DNA of 64,000 nt from Acestrorhynchus altus (GCA_034509495.1 CM067521.1:4771665-4835664), one strand, 5' to 3'. Shown: positions 1 to 13,753, numbered from the stretch's first letter. Notes: generated from the sequence alone by a model not told the origin. Program-made: numbers and translations.

Positions 1-392
1 CTCCATCTAAGTTTCTGGTTAAAGGATAAGGCATGAGTCTGGGGGTGTCTGTGCTGTCTTGGAGGTGTACACGCTGGTCAGCTGAGTAGTTCTGGAAAAA
101 GCTGAGCAGGATTTTGGATTACTCCAGTTAATCCGGTATGCCTTGTTTAACAGACTAAAACAGTGTTTCTGTGTTTTGTTCTTTTAGAAAACATATGGCT
201 TTGTTAAAAGAGAACCCAGGGTGTAGACTACAGAGGAAGAGGGGGAGCTCTGAATATGCACTAATGGGACAGCTGTCTAACTCCACTCTTGGAGTTCAGC
301 AGACTGACTGTTTCTCTCTCGAGCTCTAAACGGCTTCGGATTCAACTCCTCAGTTAATTACCAGGCTTAGTAGGTGATTCCCCTAGACTACA

Positions 393-564
393 GAGAGAGC
401 AGTCATTTTGTAGCTCCATAATTACTGACTGCTGTCCCGCTATATTCCTGCATACTTTGTTAGCCTCCTTTCACCCAGTTCGTCAATGGTTAGGACACCA
501 CGGGACCGCCACAGACCACCACACCACAGATATTATTTGGGTGGTGGGTCAAATTAGGGTTGTT

Positions 565-628
<64 letters not shown>

Positions 629-800
629 AACAACCCTAATTTGACCCACCACCCAAATAATATCTGTGGTGTGGTGGTCTGTGGCGGTCCCGTGGTGTCC
701 TAACCATTGACGAACTGGGTGAAAGGAGGCTAACAAAGTATGCAGGAATATAGCGGGACAGCAGTCAGTAATTATGGAGCTACAAAATGACTGCTCTCTC
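393..800. repeat. Perfect 408 bp palindrome with (TA)n centre
   Basis: The left arm (393-567) and right arm (626-800) are exact reverse complements around a TA tract at 568-625, centred at 596.5. The arms contain pieces of the long-TIR MITE family seen at 49781-50421 (for example catactttgttagcctcctt). The only N of the window is at 801, directly after the palindrome. Confidence 0.97.
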
Positions 801-850
801 NTGTGTGTGTGTGTGTGTCCAAAAAATATATTTAATAGAGTATATTTAAT

Positions 851-878
851 AGATAGATAGATAGATAGATAGATAGAT
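851..878. repeat. AGAT microsatellite
   Basis: About seven copies of the tetranucleotide AGAT in a row. Confidence 0.95.
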
Positions 879-2743
879 CGACAGATATTGTAATAAAAAG
901 GGTTGAAATATTTCATTTTACATGAATAAAAATGACATTTTAGATTTGAATGAAATTATGAAGATGAATTAAAAGATTCCATGTACTGTAATTTCATTCT
1001 GGATCTAGATTTTTGTACATTTTCAAGCAAACAAACACAAATCCAGAAATGTCAGTACAGACTAGATCTCTGATCATGACTGAGACACCACCCTAACACC
1101 TACAGCACACACACCACACACAACATCACTTTCATGATCGTCAACCCAAACAGTGTGATTGAGACATGAAGATGCATCTGTGAGATGCAGTGAAGTCCCC
1201 TTCTGTCAACATGCACTTACACTCGCACACACACACAGGGAAATCACGCAGCCAGTGATGCATAGTCGCTTACACTAATTCTGAGAATAGAAGAGGAGTG
1301 TGTGCGCATGTGTCTGTGTATTTGTGTTCATTTCCTGTGTGCACACACTTACACTCACACTCACACTCAGGGGTATATGTTTATTACCACCCACTGATGT
1401 GTCTGGCTTTGCCCAGCTGTCAGCTAGCCTACTCATCTCGACCACAGCCTTTCATATCGCCATCGTTATCACGTCTGCACCGCCACACCTTCAAAACAAC
1501 CCCTCACTCCTCACCCAGTTATTCACTCGCTTCAGAAACCAATAATCAATCAGCCACGTTTAGATTTTATACGTCTGGATTTAACTGGAAAACTCGCTAC
1601 ATATTGTGCAAATGTATAAACAAAAATGTAGCAGACCTCGTTCTGTGGCTTAAAGACCACTGCAGTATTGCCTAAAGGCAGTTGGATAGCATCGTGGATA
1701 ACATACACCGTTGCACCAACAAGTCATGCCATACCAGTATGTCAACGGATTACAAAGTGGTGTTACTTCAGAGGATGGCCTGGGAATGTCTACACTTGCA
1801 TACGTTGTGAGGTGTTACTTTGTGAGTGAGGTTGAACACTGGCCAGTGTGCTCAAGGCAAGGAGACATGAATAATCGGCATAATTAGTGGACGCTAGATA
1901 AACAGGACATTCCATTTCTGAAGTCGTGTAGGCACAGCATTCCTCGATCCACAGCGTCATGTGTGTTGAGAATATCTCGTATAACCAGTTCTGGAAAACT
2001 TGGGCTCAATGGGACGGTGAATTGTCCAGGGGTCAAAAGTCCACAAAGGGTTGAAAATGGTCACCAAGCAGTGGAAAAATAGTGGTTCCAGCCTGCACAG
2101 TGCCTTGTTGGTCTGCAACACACGAGAACCTTAAAATCAGCCCAAAACAATTGGTACAATGGCTCATTGGACCACACCACATATTAGCAGTCCTCTAGTG
2201 TCCTGTTAGCAACATCATGAGCCCAAGTGAATTGTGTGATTCGGGCATGATTGGACATTGAACACTCGTGGGTGGTCACTGCGCTGTCCACTGTGGGTGG
2301 TAATGCCTTCTGTGACATTTTCCTGAAACACATGACATTGTGAATCAATGTATTATGTCTGTAAGTTACTCTGATCTGAAGTTATGAAGCTTAGAATGCC
2401 AGCACTGCACACCGCAACAAGCGTTGTGTTTACAGTGTTCATGAAAAATCGATACTGTGTTTTTCAGAATCGATCCAATGTTGCGAAATGTAATATCACG
2501 ATAATGAACGAGATTTTCGTACACCCCTAGTATTTGGTGTAACATGGTGATGCTGACGTTTCCTGAATGGGCCCTTTGCTTGCATTCTTCTTCCCAGGAC
2601 ATGAAACAAAAGAAGGACTGCTGCTCTTTCACACGTCCTTCAGAGAAAATGAACAGCCAAATAAATCAAACGGATTTGGCCATTAAATGTAATGTGGGCT
2701 GTTTTACCTGCAGTGCAAACGAGTTGTAACAGCATCTGATAAA

Positions 2744-2940
2744 AGTATATAGACAAAAGTATTCCATATAGTCAAAATTAAAAAAAGAGTTTATCCTGAA
2801 ACACTGCTGTGAGGATATGATTGGATTCATCAACAAGATCAGGATACAGGGACTTCTGTGTCAGCAGTGGGTGCAGCTTCAAGTAGCTCAATGCGTTTAT
2901 TAGGAGAGTGTCCACAAACATTTGGACGTAAATGTCAATG
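2744..2940 (+). mobile_element. MITE family A copy, internally deleted
   Basis: It starts with agacaaaagtattcc and has family landmarks aaaaagagtttatcctg, cactgctgtgaggat and gtgtcagcagtgggtgcag, ending with acatttggacgtaaatg. It is a non-autonomous element without coding capacity. The same landmarks recur in eight places in the window. Confidence 0.7.
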
Positions 2941-3630
2941 TCATGTAACACTTTCAAAGGAAACTGATGTTCACTCTAAAATAACAACATTTAGGTCAGA
3001 CTACTTACAGCTGAACAGTTGTGTTTTTTTTTTTTTTTTATAAAAAAAGTTTTGATTTTGTCACATGAAGGGAAAAACGTTGTCTTATGATATAGACGTG
3101 TGATGATACACAGCTCTGATGTAATTGTCCCAAAACAGGATCTTTTTACTGTGGTAATTTTTGACTAATGGTAAACAGGGTAAAAATCCTGATTCCAAAG
3201 TCTTCCGTTGACTCGCTTTTTTATTTTTGTAATAAGTTACAGATTGTCATTATTCTATCCATTCCAAGGCTATGACGGGCAAACCTTGTACCTCTGAATA
3301 TTTGTCTACAGCAGTTCAAGAGGTCTTTTACTGGTAGTTTAAAGGATTTCAGTAACTGCTGTGGAATTATTTAGTCCAATGAAATCCCATAACTAGAACA
3401 AAGAAGGCCAGTCTTTGTCCATCATTTGTGCTTCAGAATGTGGCTCCATTATTTCACATCGACAGACACTGAACAGTCCACAGAAATCAATGTGTTCTAC
3501 AGTCATTTCAGATGAAATCTCCAGTGCATGTTTACTGCTCTGGCCACATGTACATGCCCAACCGGCAATCCGACTCTGACCAATCAGTGAGGGGGTGGGG
3601 CTAATGACATCACTGACCCAAATATTGTTT

Positions 3631-3745
3631 CTCCCTCCCCACATACAAAGAGTCTGGGTGTCATCCTTGACAGTACTCTTTCATTTCACTCTCATATTAA
3701 CAACATTACCTCGTCTGCCTACTTTCACCTACTTAACATCAGACC
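3631..3745 (+). mobile_element. LINE 3'-region fragment
   Basis: About 115 bp (ctccctcccc through cctacttaacatca) are nearly identical to positions 16617-16731 of the L2-like LINE in the w15-w16 intron. This is a short scrap of the same family. Confidence 0.85.
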
Positions 3746-5684
3746 GAAGGCAATTCTCAACAAATCAGACCATTTTTAGGCTGTTCATGCAATCTTTTCA
3801 ATGTACCCAACATCAGACCTTTGTCTGAACAGTTCACTCTCCTATACTGGTGTGAAAGAACAGAACCGTCCACTCTCTGAAATCTTCACCAGCATCGCAG
3901 GAGCTAATTCCAGTGTCTCACAGCTGAGCTCATCACCAATGATGCCCTCAAACCTGCTACAAAAAAATTCCAATTTGGTGTTGGTGTGTTTTTGCCATTG
4001 ACACTGATAAGTCATGTGATAAAGACAGGCCTCTTTCACCTGCTCTTTTAATGTAGTGATGTGTGATGTTCTACACGAGTGGGTCAGAACATTTCCAAAA
4101 CATTAAGAAGGTCTTGTGGGGTTGTTCCTGGAATGCAGTGGTCAGTACCTACAAAAAGACTAGTGACAGGGTCATGGGGCCCCATTGATGCTCATGGAGG
4201 CCCCATCTCACAATTTCCAGACTTACAGGGTCTACTGTTCATGTTACATGGTGCCAGACGGCAGAGGACACCTTCAGAGATCTTGGTGACTCTCGAAGAG
4301 TCGCAGCTGTATGGCGGCATAATGAGAGACGTACACAATGTCAGGCAGGTGGTATTAATGTCATGGCGTGCACTTCTGAAAATCATACCTAGTAACTCCT
4401 GCACAAGTGCCTGATTGTTGTTCTTCCAGTCTGCAATACTAGTCACATTGAGGGAAAAGGTACAGTAATACACTTGTTTCGTGACTCATTCTGCAATCCG
4501 CACTTCCTCTACTTTCAGTTCTACAGAAAAGAGAACTAATGCTATTTCTATGAAGAAAAAAAAAATCCCTCCAAACGTGAACACAGCGATTACTCAAATC
4601 CACATCCGTTTTCAGTGGGCTCTAACATGGAAATGAAGCCGCTGACGAAATGGTCAAGCTGGAGTTCTTGTGATCAAATATTCTAAAAAAAAAAGAAAAA
4701 AGAAAAAGTGTCCAAAAACACAGATACTAACTTTTTAACAAGGCGGTTCTGTGAATCCATGTCACCACCAACAAGCCCAGCTCTCCTGTTCCATGACTTT
4801 GTTTACACTTGAAAGAATTGCCAGTAATTGCGTGTGTGTTTGTGTGTGTCGGTGTGCGTGTGTATGCGAGGGAGGGAGGGCAAAAGAGAGAAGAGCTCTC
4901 ACCACAACAAACTTGACTGCATCTGCTGCTTAATGGAAATGAAGGAAGTGTGAATTTCATTACTAATACCACACACACACAGGATGCTCTGCGGTCTGAA
5001 GCATGACAGCGACGTCAGACCAGTAAGCAGCCCCTCGATCCCGCCCACACGAATCAACTGGAGGGCAATATTGCTGCTGTGTTTAGAGTCACGCAGCACA
5101 TAGGGGAGGAAACGGGATGCAGTGTGGGTCAGGAAAACATTTACGGGAGCTGCAAGTGTGCAGGTCATCCGGAGTCAAATAATAGTGAAAAAGAAAAGAA
5201 AAGAAAAAAACAAAAAAACCCACAACCCCGAGCAACCATTCAGAAACGTGCTGCGGTGGAGAAGCTCAGCGAAGACTACTGACTTGAGTCAGCGCTCCAC
5301 AAAAACTGACACCCACTGAGTTTATTGGAAGCTCTTCCAAAACGTCATGAACACTTCGGTGGTCTGCAGCCGAGCAATTTGTGAAGCCACAACTTATCAC
5401 TTCATCTCTCAGACTTTCAATCTCTCTGTGTACATCTCTCCTTTATCTAAAGTCACAGAGAAGACAGAGCCGACCGTGTCCTTCACATGTAGAGATGTTA
5501 TTCTGCGAGTGTGGGAGCTGGGAGCCTGTTAGAGTCAGAGGTTTCAGTGGAACGCTGGCTCTGATGCAGAATGAGGGAGTCATGAACGTGATCAACTCAG
5601 CATAGCCTGCTGACCTTAGGACTTTCTCCAGAGAGGTTCTAGAACATCAATAGATTTGAGCATCTCGGGTGATTCCAGTGGCAC

Positions 5685-6022
5685 TGGTCCAAATATTTAT
5701 GGACACCACTTCTAATGAATGCATTCAACTATTTTTAAACTCCACTCATTGCTGACAAAAATGTGCAAACGAACACACAGCTGTGTTGTCTGGAATGAGG
5801 GAACTTCCTCCCATACTTTTAAGGGGGATTAGTCAGGGAGATGACGATGAGGTGGGTTGTGATGATCCAACATCCTGACCTCACTAACTCTTGTGCTTGT
5901 TGCTGAATGCAGTCATATCATCACAGCAATGCTCCAAAATCTAGAAGTAATCTATTACACTATGTTGGAGGAAGCAATGAATGAGCAGGTGTCCCAATAC
6001 TTTAGTCCATATAGTGTATTAG
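5685..6022 (-). mobile_element. MITE family A copy
   Basis: Reverse orientation. It ends with gtcccaatactttagtccat and atagtgta, and contains atgaatgcattcaact, tggaatgagggaac, catcctgacctcactaactc and tcacagcaatgctcc. It is non-coding. Confidence 0.8.
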
Positions 6023-6109
6023 GCAGCAAGTGAACCATCAACTCGAATAATCCTGCACTGATTTGATCTCATTCCTTCAAAAAAAAAAAAAAAAAAGCTC
6101 TGTTATGTT

Positions 6110-6705
6110 GGTGTGTTTCCTTCCATGAACTGCTTGCTTCAGGTCCTTCCACATTTCTCCTGGACTAAGGTCAGGACTTTGACTGGGAAATTCTAAAAAC
6201 GTGTGTGCTTGGGGCCGTTGTCTTGCTGCACGATCCACATTCTCTTGAGATTCAGCTCACAGACAGACATTTTCCTTTAGAATTTGCTGGTATAATTCAG
6301 AATTCATTGTTCCATCAATGATGGCAAGCCGTCCTGTACCAGGCCCAAACAGGTCCAAACCATGATACTATCACCACCATGTTTCACAGATGAGAAAATG
6401 TTTTTTACAATGGAATGCAGTGTTTTTCTTTCCATCTAAAACCAAAAAGATCTATTTTGTCTTGTCCACACGGTATTTAGCAAACATCAAAGTTATGTTT
6501 TGAAGGACAGCAGCTTTCTTCTCGCAACCCTGCCATACACACCACTGTTGTTCAGTGTTCTCCTGATGGTGGACTCATGAACATTAACCATTGTGACAAA
6601 GGTCCTGAGTTGCTTACAAGTTGTCCTTGGTTCTTTGTGAGCGGGCACACCTTGCTCTGAGTGTGATCATGGTTGGATGACCACTCCTGTGGAGGTTAAA
6701 ATGCA
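6110..6705 (-). mobile_element. Tc1/mariner-like transposase remnant
   Basis: The minus strand encodes broken pieces VKHGGDSIMVW and QQDNGPKHT, the conserved motifs around the second catalytic Asp of Tc1-type DDE transposases. Several in-frame stops show it is dead. Its 5' half resembles the remnant at 30150-30560. Confidence 0.75.
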
Positions 6706-7249
6706 TTGAACCTTGTTGTGTATTGGTTATCAGCCATCCATGTGGATTCTGTCGTTCTCCGACACAGACTCTGTGCTTTTGTAGACAAGAGAAAGTGTGC
6801 TTGTGTGCGTGTGGGTTTGTTCAGGAGTTGTGAAAGTCAGATAATCTTCCGTCAGGTGCTTCCTCAAAAGGCTGCTTGCCACCCCTCACACCGAGGCCAG
6901 GAACTGGGCCACTGACTGGTGGATCAGAAACTGTGTCACCAACCAAACAGTGCAGTACCTGCGTCAAGAGAATAACCACCCTTGAAGTAGGGGCTTTCCT
7001 CTGCATTGTTCCTTCCATAAAAGCTCTCAGACCGTTTGAACACATCCATGCTGATGAATTTCGAAAGCTGCTTCAGTGAAGAGCTGATTAAACACCATTA
7101 CTTGATTAAAATAATCAGCACTGATTAAACTGATCTTCTTAATAAATCGCTGATGAGTGGTTTGCCTGATGGGCAGCCTGCATGACACTAATGCATGTGT
7201 TATATTCTCCTACTGGTTCCCCGTTCACTGTAAAAAATAAAGGTGCTTC

Positions 7250-7695
7250 AAAGGCATCTTTGACCAATGCTGAGTTGAGTCCAAATGCAAACATAGGACT
7301 CTCTAAAGCAGAAGGCACGTGGCACTGTGCCTAATAACAGGCATGGGATAGAGGGGTAATGGGATAAAGCCCCCCAGTATAGACCTGTGGAGCAGTGGAA
7401 CTGTGTTCTCTGGAATGATGGAGCTCCATTCAATACTTCTGGGAGTTGGGGATGAGGTGAGATGGTGATCATCCTGACTTCACTAACTCTTGCTCTCATC
7501 ACTGAATGCAATCAAATCCTCACAGCAATGCCAAACTCTCATAGAAATTCCAGTAGAGACAGTTACGCCAACAAAAGCAGGGTAAACGGTTTTTAATACC
7601 CTTGATTTCAGAGAAAAAAAAAAACCAAACAAACAAAAAAAAAACAACAGTGAATGAACTGGCGTCCCAAAACTTTTGTCCGTTTAGTGTACGTG
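7250..7695 (-). mobile_element. MITE family A, near full-length copy
   Basis: The longest copy of the family here. It includes gcctaataacaggcatggg, cagtggaactgtgttctctg, catcctgacttcactaactc, aaaagcagggtaaac and a right end gtcccaaaacttttgtcc. An A-rich insertion lies near 7612-7647. There is no coding capacity. Confidence 0.8.
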
Positions 7696-7970
7696 CAAAA
7701 ACACTTGGTCAGTAATGTCTGCACTACTTCAGTACCATGAAACGGGGTATTAAAGGACAGACTGGATGATTAAATTGCACACACAGGACCATTTGTATGG
7801 ACACTTGGGGTCAATACTTCCCAGCAACTATTCTGACTCCGAATGGAATCCATTGCCAAATTCTCGGAAGTCATTAAAATATCATATTTTTCCAGGGAAT
7901 TCTAGGTAACATTAGTTAAAGAAGGTCATTGCTTTAGGAGAAGAGTGGGACACATTTAATAAATAAATAC

Positions 7971-7972
7971 AC

Positions 7973-8065
<93 letters not shown>

Positions 8066-8093
8066 TAAACAGGGTTTCCCACACAGCTTAGCT

Positions 8094-8126
<33 letters not shown>
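7971..8126. repeat. (CA)n followed by (TG)n
   Basis: A CA tract of about 92 bp (7971-8063), then a 33 bp spacer and a TG tract (8097-8126). The pair is self-complementary and could fold back. Confidence 0.95.
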
Positions 8127-8129
<3 letters not shown>

Positions 8130-8639
8130 CTAGTTTGTGAGCAGTCAAGCATTAGATGGCTCCTCTTGTGGATTAACACATTCCAATCTGCTGCCAGAAC
8201 TGCTTTGAGTCCTAATGCAGACAGACAGATTCAGTAATAGTGCTCTGATTTGGGGCTAAAACACGGGTTTTACCCTCATTACATAACTCTGCAGTCTTAG
8301 GGTCAGTTCAGCGATTTACGACGTGGAATGTGCTGGAAAATGCCAAGCTAAAGTAGACCACTCTCTCTTACCTCCCCACAAGCCCCAAAAAGGGAGAGTT
8401 TATTAATTATAATGTTTCAGAGTGGTCTGTAGACTGTGTCACAATATAGCATAATATATCTAAAGACGTCTTCATAATACACACTATACACACTCTACTA
8501 CATACAAAATTCAAATGCTCTTCTATATTCAGTTCAGTGTTTTGTTTTTTTTTTATCCACAACACATAAGTATATTGTGATCAAAAAATGTATCACAATT
8601 CCAAAAAATAGGTATGTGGCCCACCCCTAGACCATAATA

Positions 8640-10160
8640 ATCAATGTCAATTGAATTAAATAAAATGTCTTGGTTTCCGGACACAGTCCAAGCACATTTA
8701 ATAGAGTTAAGGTCAGGACTCTGGGAAAGCTATTTCCCTGAAAATGAACATTTGGGAAGAATTCTGTGGCTTTCGTCATTCTATCCAGGGGTGAACGATT
8801 TAGTAAAAATATTACATCACTTCATTTAAAGATATTTTCCCCACAGCCTCCGGGTTTGACACAACCACCATCACGTTTGATAGCCGGTACAGTTGAAAGC
8901 CTCATTTTTATTCCTCAGCAAAGCAACTCTATCTTTGCCTCATCTGACCGCAAAACTTTGGTCCAGAAGGCTTTTTCTTTGTCCCTGTGGCCAGCAGAGA
9001 CGTTTAGCCAAGCTTGAAGGTGTTATTTTCACAGCATGGGCTTCTTTCTTGGAAGGCAGCCTCTTAGTCCATTGTAATGGATGCTTGAGGGTCAGTTCAA
9101 AGATTTACTGTCTTCCCTGCAAGTCCAAACAAAGCTATATTCATTACACCGATTCTGACTAGTCAGTGTTTCTAAACTGTAATAAAACTGCAATAAATAA
9201 GATGTTTTGGTTTCCATTAAAGCACAGTCCACATGCTGGTCAGAGCATGAAAAGGGTATGTGGGGGTCCTGTTGGAACACTCAACTGGGTCCACTTTATA
9301 ACCAGCAGAAAATTCAGAAAAGGTCCACCTTCTTCTCCTTTGGGCATGACACTACCATCCCTTTTTCTGTACATGTGGTCAGCTGAGGACACAAGCTTGA
9401 AGATGTTGTTTTCTCAGCAGGAGCTTCTTTCTGGACAGCAGCCTCTTAGTCCACTGTGATGGACAATTGTGGGCCAGTTCAGAGATTTATTGAACTGAAT
9501 ACCCAGCTAAAGTAGGCCATTAAAGGTCTCTCTTCCTGACCTGTCTTTAAAGCACAGTCCACATACTTTCAACAGAGCTGAGCTCAGAACTTTGAGAAAG
9601 TTATTTTAAGGCTTAAAAAAATGCTTGTGTATTTGTGGTCAATGTCCAGTTGGAACAATTTCCCTGGCAGCAAAACAGCCTCCGAGTGTACAACCACCAC
9701 CATGTTTAATAGGCTCATTTTTACTCTATCTTTGCCTCATTTGACAGCAAAACATTAGTTAGTCTGTGTGGGGCCACTGTCCAGTTAGAACATCCAAGTT
9801 TCACCCGCACCCATTGATTTAGCCACGTTTTAATATACCAGTTTTAGCAGCAGCAGCAAGATAGCTTCATGGCATGATGCTCCCACCACCATGCTTAACA
9901 GCAGGTACAATGCTGAAAGCCTCACTTTCACTCCTCTGCAAAACAACTCTTTGTCTTATCTGACCACAACACTTTGCTCCTGAGGCTCTTCTACATCCAT
10001 GTAGTTGAGTTTGAGAGTGTTCAGGGTATTGGTTCTTGGACAGTAGGCTCTGAGTCCATGATGAAGCTGTCTGGACTGTGTACCTAACCGCTGGTGTTCC
10101 AACAGCTGCTAGTTCTTAGGAAACCAATTTCCTCTCTGCTGAGTGTGACGGTTTAATCAG
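8640..10160 (-). mobile_element. Three diverged head-to-tail copies of a Tc1-like element
   Basis: Three segments (about 8675-9165, 9215-9535 and 9550-10140) share landmarks in the same order: a cacagtccacatg-like start, a gtccagttggaaca-like motif, ccaccaccatgttt, tttgcctcatctgac and cagcctcttagtcca. Together they look like antisense Tc1-like transposase remnants. No open frame survives. The class is less certain than the repetition. Confidence 0.55.
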
Positions 10161-10854
10161 CTTTATGTGGCACACTCAGTATCAAACTTAGCGATCAACT
10201 ACAGCATGTAAGAAAGAGAGAGAGAATTCTGATTCTTCATCAACAAGAGACGGAATTACTGTCAAAACTAAAACTCCGTCAGTGCCTGAGCTACGCAGTG
10301 GAGAGGGTGAAAGTCTATGAATGAATGTGTCTGAGTGGGTTTGAGGCTGATTTTGCCATCAAAGGCTTTGTTGTCATTTCAAACGGGCCACATTACACAT
10401 GTGTATTCCAAAGAAGGACTCAGCAAACAGCATCAGAGGGCTGATCTGAAGCTGTGAAGCTGGGAGAGAACTATATGCGTGCTCACACTCTCACGCATGC
10501 ACGCACGCACGCACACAAGCACACACACACACACACACACACACATTTCTCATGTGAAACATTTTCCAGATCATGGTTCTATGATTCATTTACAGTCTGT
10601 CACAGTGTGCAATAACCTACTCTGCCATTCTCACAGCTGGCCCAGTCCAACATCTGTAAAATCAGTCGGGTGTATTTGTGTATACAAATGCATTTTTGGT
10701 TTAACTGTAGAGCTGGGCAATATCATCATATTTATTGGTGTACATATACAATACATAAAAACATAGTGGACAGGGTTCTAATAATAAACAATAACACTTG
10801 GAATTTTATTCTTAAGTGCCTTTCATGGTACCCGAGGACAGCGCTATTCAAAAT

Positions 10855-11095
10855 ATGGGAGCACTTCCTAGTTCTATAATTACAGAGCGTAGGTCACTTT
10901 CTTACTTCTTATTCTCCGTTTCGCACTTTTTTGGTGTGTGTCGTGCTGATGCTGGAGTGATTAAAGCCCTCAGTGTAACTACTAGACTGAGAACAGTCCA
11001 CCAACCAGAAATATCCAGCCAAAGTCTTCATGTGGGCAGCATCCTGTGAGCGCTGATGAAGGACCAGAGGATGACCAACACAAAACAGTAAAGTA
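10855..11095. mobile_element. Long-TIR MITE internal fragment (family B)
   Basis: It contains gagcacttcctagttctata, gagaacagtccaccaaccag, gtgggcagcatcctgtgagc and gatgaaggaccagaggatga, which I recognise as internal parts of the element whose ends read CAGCCATAACATTATGACC. Both ends are missing. Confidence 0.55.
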
Positions 11096-13753
11096 TTTTA
11101 TACGGAATGTGGAAGTGAACAGTGACCCAGTGTCGTTGAATCAGAGTGGGAGTTAAGTTCCTGTAGACTGGTGTGTGTGAGAACCCTAGAATCTGTGTTC
11201 TGGACATACTGCCGCTTCTTCGGTCTATAGGGCGGAGGATCATAGAGGACAGGACTACAGTAGTCCAACCTCGATGTAATAAAAGCATGGATAAGGAACG
11301 TTGCCTGGGTCTGTTCTGGTTAAAGCTCTTTGTGAACACTGGGGCTGAAATGAAACGAGTTGAAGAAAACAAGTACAATGAAATGAAACGAAGAAAGAAA
11401 GAAAAACTCTGTATTTATCAAAAACTCAGATGACCTCCAGTCTACGGACCTTACACAAGGTAACATCTGGCATAATTCCAAGCAATTCGTAGTTGAGATG
11501 AAGGTGATAATGCAGTTTGACTAAGGTTTCCTTTACAATGATACCACAGAAAGCAACATTATCAGATAGTGTTGCAACAATTAAGAGCCTAAAATGCACT
11601 GATCCAATACAGCCAGTGTATTCAGATCGGTCTGGCTGCAGAACACGGCATTAAATTACACCAAACTGAATTAAAATCATTTGCAAAAAATGGGCCCAAT
11701 TAGTTCATTTTATTTCTGTAGCACATTTATAGCTGAAGCATTTTACAATTATGAACCATGTGTACAGCATGTGCAGCTCAACACTGCCGCACACTAAACG
11801 TACTGAACGTACAGCCACTTTTACATAAAGTCACATTTAGGCTTAAATAAACATCAACAACAATACAGCTGAACGGCTCTGTGTGAACAGCAGCACCAGG
11901 AAACAAGTTCATTTTAAATCTTGGTCTTATTTTTGATGCATTTATTCACTCTTGCTCTTTAATAATCTGATTAATCAGAGGAATAATCAGTAGAATACCG
12001 AACGACTATCAACAATCGATAGCTGTCCCATAAACACACCAGCTGTACACTGGTTTTAGTTACCATGCAGTGAAAATGAAAGGTTATTCAACTGTGTACA
12101 TTTGCTTAATACTGGTATTGAAATTCTCTCCGATTGTTTTAAACAATCCTTCAGTCACTTCATAGAAAATAAGATCAGAAGATTAATCTATAACGACAAT
12201 AATCATTCAAAAGAGATCTTCCTCGTCTGCAGCTTGCTTATTTATTTATTATTTATTCATTGGTTTATGTTCAGTTTTTTCCAAGAGGGAGACTCTTTAG
12301 ATATACTTTCATAAACAAAGTTTTAACGATAGTGAAATGTTTATTCAACCAAAACCACCATCTGTTTTAACAAAATATAGATTTTTTATTATTTTTGAAG
12401 CTTGAAATCTAAAAATATATCTTTTTCTTTTCAAATTTGAGAGACAATGTGATTTTCCTTTTTTAAAAACAAAAAAAAATATTGAATAAATATAAATATT
12501 ATTTGAGCAAAAGACAATGTTTATGGTAAAAAATACTGTACTGTCTGATGGTTACATTTAATCTGACCAAGGAAAATGATGCCATTCCTTACAGCTGAAC
12601 ATCACCCAAGGAATAAGTGTCATCATAAATGATCATTAAAATAACAACGTTAATACTACGATAGTGCTACGACAGTGCTATTTTCAGAGATGGTTATTGT
12701 GCTGTGAAAGTCCCACACTGACGCAACCCTAATTGTGGATATTGATAGTCCTTAAAGAACACCGACTGAGGGCATGTCTCATAGAGAGCATAATTAGTAG
12801 AGTTTAAGTGGATTAAGTGCAGAGTAGTGAAATTAAATTAGACTGAATTTAATTAGAATCATCTGCACTCATTTTGGTATTACTGGTTCTTTTTGTCTTT
12901 TCTGGCCAATCAGCAAAAAAAAAAAGAGAAAAAAAGTCTATTTTATTTCTGCAGCCCCTTTATGAACAAACTGTTCTGGAGCAGTATTTCTGAAGTATTC
13001 AGAAGATTTCAGTAGTCATTTACTCCCAAATACTCATCATTAAGCACAAGCTGTGAGAGGACTGTTCTGAGTTGTGACAGTTTCAGTTTCGTTCTTATGA
13101 TCGCTTGCTAATCAGACTCTGTTTGAAAGGAGGGGGAGGTGGGGGGTTGGGTAGCTGCCACTGATTAAGACTGACTAATCTAGGGCTTTTTCCCAAAATC
13201 CACTTCATTCGTCCTCAATTCTGTTTCGTTTTGGGATTTCTTTCTTCGGAATTCGTTTTTTTCCCCCTGCATAATTGCAGAAATCATCGGGCCCTACTAT
13301 CTGAGGTCTCTGAAGAAGGACGGGATATTGCGCATGGTCAGATGGCTGATAAAACGAAAGACCAAACAGCCCCTTAAACTGTGAAATGTAAACAAAGGTC
13401 ACAACCCTGAATTGACACAATAAGGCCGATATCTTCACATACACCTCAAAGATCTACTTCCCCCTGATTAAATGTACTGGATTACCTTGGCTAGAGGACA
13501 TGTCTAGATCTCCAAGGGCAAGGTTATAAATAAACTGGGCAGGAACAGAGACCTCCAAGAACAGGGATGAACTACTCTTCTACTAGGGTAGCTCTCCAGG
13601 AAAGGGTTGTAACTGAACTCTGCATGTCCGTGTCCAGAAACCGCTCTGAAACCAAACTCTGCAGACCATTTCAGAGCAGGACTGTGGAGGGGAGCTTTTG
13701 AGGTATCAGGGTCGTAACTATGGTAAGCATGTTTGCAGTGGCTGGACACTTAC

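Larger units (their letters stand above)
1..13753. other. Intron downstream of w16, repeat-rich, no exon found
   Basis: No protein-coding exon is recognisable here on either strand, including the expected ITPR1 C-terminal exon. It holds a 408 bp palindrome (393-800), an AGAT microsatellite (851-878), MITE copies (2744-2940, 5685-6022, 7250-7695), a LINE scrap (3631-3745), Tc1-like remnants (6110-6705 and three copies at 8640-10160), a CA/TG tract pair (7971-8126) and a long-TIR MITE piece (10855-11095). The stretch 1680-2340 looks repeat-like but I cannot class it. The stretch 11100-13750 is AT-rich with nothing I recognise. Confidence 0.75.

Noticed and set aside
1680..2340. Repeat-like, possibly transposon-derived sequence
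   Set aside because: It reads like a degraded Tc1-like element in places but I could not confirm any transposase motif, so it is not called as a feature.
7934..8179. Long open frames over CA/TG, TA, GA and GAAA tracts (also near 23600, 31400, 43600, 55800, 61500, 63600)
   Set aside because: They are low-complexity translations of microsatellites with no start context or homology.
1..13753. Expected ITPR1 C-terminal exon (RNLDWFPRM region and coiled coil)
   Set aside because: Read for its reverse complement on both strands and did not find it; it must be beyond the left edge.
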